A stretch of 16,822 nucleotides of DNA. Origin: JBHIEE01 sp046760445. Lineage in GTDB: Bacteria > Acidobacteriota > Aminicenantia > JdFR-78. The notes beneath the pieces are model-generated. The model was not told the origin of the DNA. It saw only the letters and a list, made by a program, of their open reading frames with translations, and did no database searches. A program made the translations under genes and the position numbers. Location: the NCBI GenBank assembly GCA_046760445.1, contig JBHIEE010000063.1, forward strand, positions 1 through 16,822. The letters are read 5' to 3'. Positions 14,732 through 16,822 of this stretch are shown piece after piece; positions within the stretch are counted from its first letter, which is position 1, and each line of letters begins with the position of its first letter.

Positions 14732-16240
14732 ATGATGTTTAAAAAGATTTTAGTAGCTAACCGAGGTGAGATTACTGTCAGAATAATTAAAGCCTGCCAA
14801 GAATTGTCCATCTCAACCGTAGCTGTTTACTCCGAGATCGATCGTGATTCTCTTCATGTCCAAATGGCTGATGAAGCAATCTGTATTGGTCCTCCTCCTC
14901 CGCTGGAAAGCTATCTTAATATGGATGCCATTATTTCAGCTGCAAAGAAAAGCAGAGCTCAAGCAATCCATCCAGGATATGGATTCCTTGCTGAAAATCC
15001 ATCCTTTGCTCAACGATGTGAACAAGAAAATATAATTTTTATCGGCCCGAATTCGAAAGCTTTGGCCTTGGTTGGAGATAAAGTAAGATCCAGAAAAACA
15101 GTGGAAAAAATAGGAGTACCCATTATTCCTGGAATGAAATCTAAAGGTAAGGGTATGGTAGAATTTACTACTGAGGCGAAGAGAATAGGTTATCCAGTGA
15201 TGATTAAAGCTTCAGCTGGTGGAGGCGGGAAAGGAATGAGAATTGTTTCTTCAGAGAAAGAGCTAAAATCAGCAGTAGAAGCTGGAATGAGAGAGGCTAA
15301 ATCAGCTTTTGGTGATGAGTCACTTTACCTTGAGAAATATTTAGTTGAGCCAAGACATGTAGAATTTCAGGTTTTAGCTGACAATTATGGAAATGTTGTT
15401 CACCTTTTTGAACGAGAATGCTCGATTCAGAGGAGACACCAAAAAATTGTGGAAGAAACGCCATCTCCTGTTCTTACTCCTGACTTGAGAAGTAAAATGG
15501 GTGAAGCAGCTAAGAAGGTTATTGAAGCTTCAGGCTATAACAATGCAGGAACAGTAGAATTTCTTTTAGACAAAAATAAAAATTTTTATTTCTTGGAAGT
15601 TAATGCCCGAATTCAAGTTGAACATCCTATTACAGAGTTAACCACAGGAATCGATTTGGTTAAGCAACAGATACTTATTGCTTCGGGAGAGAAACTTACT
15701 CTTAACCAGGATCAGTTATCTCAACGGGGGCACTCCATTGAATGTCGAATTTATGCTGAGGATCCAATTAACAATTTTTTACCTTGTTCGGGTAAAATCC
15801 TTTTTTTGAAAGAACCAAAAGGTCCTGGAATTAGACACGATTGTGGGATATACGCTGGGTATGAAGTGTCCATTTATTATGACCCAATTTTGGCAAAGTT
15901 AATTGTTTGGGCTGAGAATCGGGAGTCAGCCTACCAAAGAATGATTAATGCTTTAAATGATTATGTGATTCTGGGAGTTAGAACAACAATCGATTTTCTC
16001 AAAGAAGTGATAAGTCATCCTGAATTTATTGCTGGTCGTACTCACACTAATTTTATAGAAAAAAATTTGACTGACTGGCAAGAAAAATACAAAGACAAGA
16101 AAAATATCGATCTTGCTTTATTAATCGCGGCTGTCCATTCATATAACCAAACATTGGGCAAAGCCAAAATTTCTTCTCCTAAGAAAACAACTTATTCTCC
16201 CTGGTTGACCCTGGGTAAATGGAGAATCGGGCAGAGTTGA
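14732..16240 (+). CDS. liuD: Biotin carboxylase part of methylcrotonyl-CoA carboxylase alpha subunit
   Basis: It uses ATP and bicarbonate to carboxylate biotin on the carrier encoded next. The 502 residues begin KKILVANRGEITVRI, with HPGYGFLAENP at 80-90. The ATP-grasp domain has Lys159 and the glycine loop SAGGGGKGM (161-169). Active-site residues are His209 in HVEFQVL, Glu276 in TVEFLLD, Glu289 and Arg293 in FLEVNARIQVEHP, and Arg339 in ECRIYAEDP. After the biotin carboxylase core ends near 450, a tail runs to SPWLTLGKWRIGQS, the beginning of the BT region that normally leads on to the carrier domain in one-chain alpha subunits. Here the chain stops and the rest is the next gene in another frame. 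Start may be ATG 14732 or 14735; neither has a clear ribosome-binding site. Confidence 0.92.
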   Translation: MMFKKILVANRGEITVRIIKACQELSISTVAVYSEIDRDSLHVQMADEAICIGPPPPLESYLNMDAIISAAKKSRAQAIHPGYGFLAENPSFAQRCEQENIIFIGPNSKALALVGDKVRSRKTVEKIGVPIIPGMKSKGKGMVEFTTEAKRIGYPVMIKASAGGGGKGMRIVSSEKELKSAVEAGMREAKSAFGDESLYLEKYLVEPRHVEFQVLADNYGNVVHLFERECSIQRRHQKIVEETPSPVLTPDLRSKMGEAAKKVIEASGYNNAGTVEFLLDKNKNFYFLEVNARIQVEHPITELTTGIDLVKQQILIASGEKLTLNQDQLSQRGHSIECRIYAEDPINNFLPCSGKILFLKEPKGPGIRHDCGIYAGYEVSIYYDPILAKLIVWAENRESAYQRMINALNDYVILGVRTTIDFLKEVISHPEFIAGRTHTNFIEKNLTDWQEKYKDKKNIDLALLIAAVHSYNQTLGKAKISSPKKTTYSPWLTLGKWRIGQS

Positions 16241-16247
16241 AAAAATA

Positions 16248-16745
16248 ATGGATCTTGACTTTTTAATTGCTAATAAATCTTATAAAATTTCGATTGAACA
16301 GAAAGGAAGAGTTTACCTAATTGATTTGGAAGGCAGAAAGTTTGATGTAGATTGTCAATTCATTTCTGAGAATATTCTTTCTTTATTAATTGACCATCAT
16401 TCTTATCTTTCCTACTTAGCGAAGGATAAAGGAAAAATATATATCTCTGTTGGAGGAGAAGAATTTATTGTTGAGGAACTAGCTGACACAACTTCTATCA
16501 CGGCAATAGGGGAGGCTGAATCAACAGAAGTTGAGAAGGTAGTCACTGCTCCTATGCCAGGGAAAGTGATAAAGATTAATGTTTCTGAAAAGGAGAAAGT
16601 GGGGAAGAATCAAACCTTGGTGATAGTGGAAGCAATGAAAATGGAAAATGAATTAAAATCTCCGATAGATGGGGTGGTAAAAAAAATATTAGTTCAAGTA
16701 AATGACCTGGTTGATGCTCTCCAGCCTCTTATTGAACTGGAATAA
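16248..16745 (+). CDS. Biotin carrier (and partial BT) part of methylcrotonyl-CoA carboxylase alpha subunit
   Basis: The 165-residue protein has a beta-rich N-terminal half (about 1-85) matching the BT-type linker barrel of alpha subunits. A hinge follows, then a biotinyl domain from about 98 to 165. The biotin attachment site is EAMKMEN with Lys131, and APMPGKVIKI marks the start of the domain. A biotin protein ligase elsewhere must modify it. It lies seven bases after the biotin carboxylase stop, in a different frame, and together they total 667 residues, the usual length of a one-chain subunit. Its frame is open upstream to 16209 and reads through the overlap without a stop. A single frameshift between 16228 and 16240 could therefore have cut one gene into two; genuine fission is the alternative. 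No canonical ribosome-binding site precedes the ATG. Confidence 0.88.
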   Translation: MDLDFLIANKSYKISIEQKGRVYLIDLEGRKFDVDCQFISENILSLLIDHHSYLSYLAKDKGKIYISVGGEEFIVEELADTTSITAIGEAESTEVEKVVTAPMPGKVIKINVSEKEKVGKNQTLVIVEAMKMENELKSPIDGVVKKILVQVNDLVDALQPLIELE

Positions 16746-16759
16746 GCTGATTAGAAAGA

Positions 16760-16812
16760 ATGTCTTCTGGAAGGACATCTAACTGCTTCGGAATTTCAAA
16801 ATTCCTAAGCAG
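16760..16812 (+). terminator. Tandem hairpins after the leucine-degradation operon
   Basis: Fifteen bases past the last stop, ATGTCTT (16760-16766) pairs with AGGACAT (16772-16778), including one G-T pair. Directly after, CTGCTT and GGAATT (16783-16795, with one mismatched base between them) pair with AATTCC and AAGCAG (16800-16812) around a TCAA loop. The second hairpin has 12 pairs. The position suits transcript ending or 3'-end protection, but no T run follows, so a rho-independent terminator is not proven; it could also be part of a repeat continuing beyond the window. Confidence 0.35.
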
Positions 16813-16822
16813 AAATTCCAAT

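Noticed and set aside
4905..16814. Shared 13-base word (TTCTGCTTAGGAA at 4905-4917, reverse complement at 16802-16814), both in hairpins
   Set aside because: In a window of this size and base composition a few 13-base matches are expected by chance, and the flanks do not match.

Overview
This is a low-GC (AT-rich by eye), gene-dense bacterial chromosome segment. Sec and Tat signal peptides, two predicted outer-membrane beta-barrel proteins and AGGAGG ribosome-binding sites indicate a diderm bacterium. The gene mix is: a DUF5916/CBM9-like exported protein, a PqqB-like hydrolase without other pqq genes, secreted protease and transglutaminase-fold enzymes, and a leucine-catabolic carboxylase. 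It resembles what is found in protein-fermenting uncultured lineages such as Aminicenantota or other Acidobacteriota relatives. That placement is an inference from gene content; there is no rRNA or marker gene here to settle it. I see no phage, CRISPR, intact insertion sequence, tRNA or rRNA.

Layout. (1) 1-1023, plus: an AT-rich heptamer tract, a leader hairpin and a membrane-anchored coiled-coil protein of unknown function. (2) 1125-3365, plus: a near-consensus promoter and a DUF5916 exported beta-barrel protein whose last 64 residues are thrown out of frame by one apparent extra T near 3169-3170. (3) 3410-4883, plus: a NhaC-family Na+/H+ antiporter. (4) 4943-8893, minus: reading with transcription, a Tat-exported PqqB-like metallo-hydrolase, a YccF membrane protein, a likely terminator, a SlyD-like prolyl isomerase, and an exported protein with five 41-residue propeller repeats joined to a transglutaminase domain. 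(5) 8903-11742, minus: an SH3-linker-beta-barrel outer-membrane protein, then a subtilisin-family protease 23 bases downstream, then a small, probably broken reading frame. (6) 11743-12258: a 516-base gap holding a GC-rich palindrome, a start-less fossil of a coding sequence on the minus strand, and an AT-rich inverted repeat in front of the next operon. (7) 12259-16745, plus: a leucine-degradation operon comprising the methylcrotonyl-CoA carboxylase beta subunit, methylglutaconyl-CoA hydratase, and an alpha subunit divided into a biotin carboxylase gene and a biotin carrier gene. Stacked hairpins follow at the window end.

How the genes work together. The last operon converts 3-methylcrotonyl-CoA to 3-methylglutaconyl-CoA and then to HMG-CoA, the middle of leucine catabolism. 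The minus-strand block is mainly cell-envelope: an exported protease with an outer-membrane partner, an exported transglutaminase-like enzyme and a folding helper. Together this suits an organism that degrades proteins outside the cytoplasm and ferments or respires amino acids, but the link is inferred from neighbourhood only. I found no clearly new defence or mobile system. The most unusual items are the two probable single-base gene breaks (3169 and possibly 16228-16240), the coding fossil at 11957-12136, the heptamer hairpin element inside the carboxylase operon, and the propeller-transglutaminase architecture.
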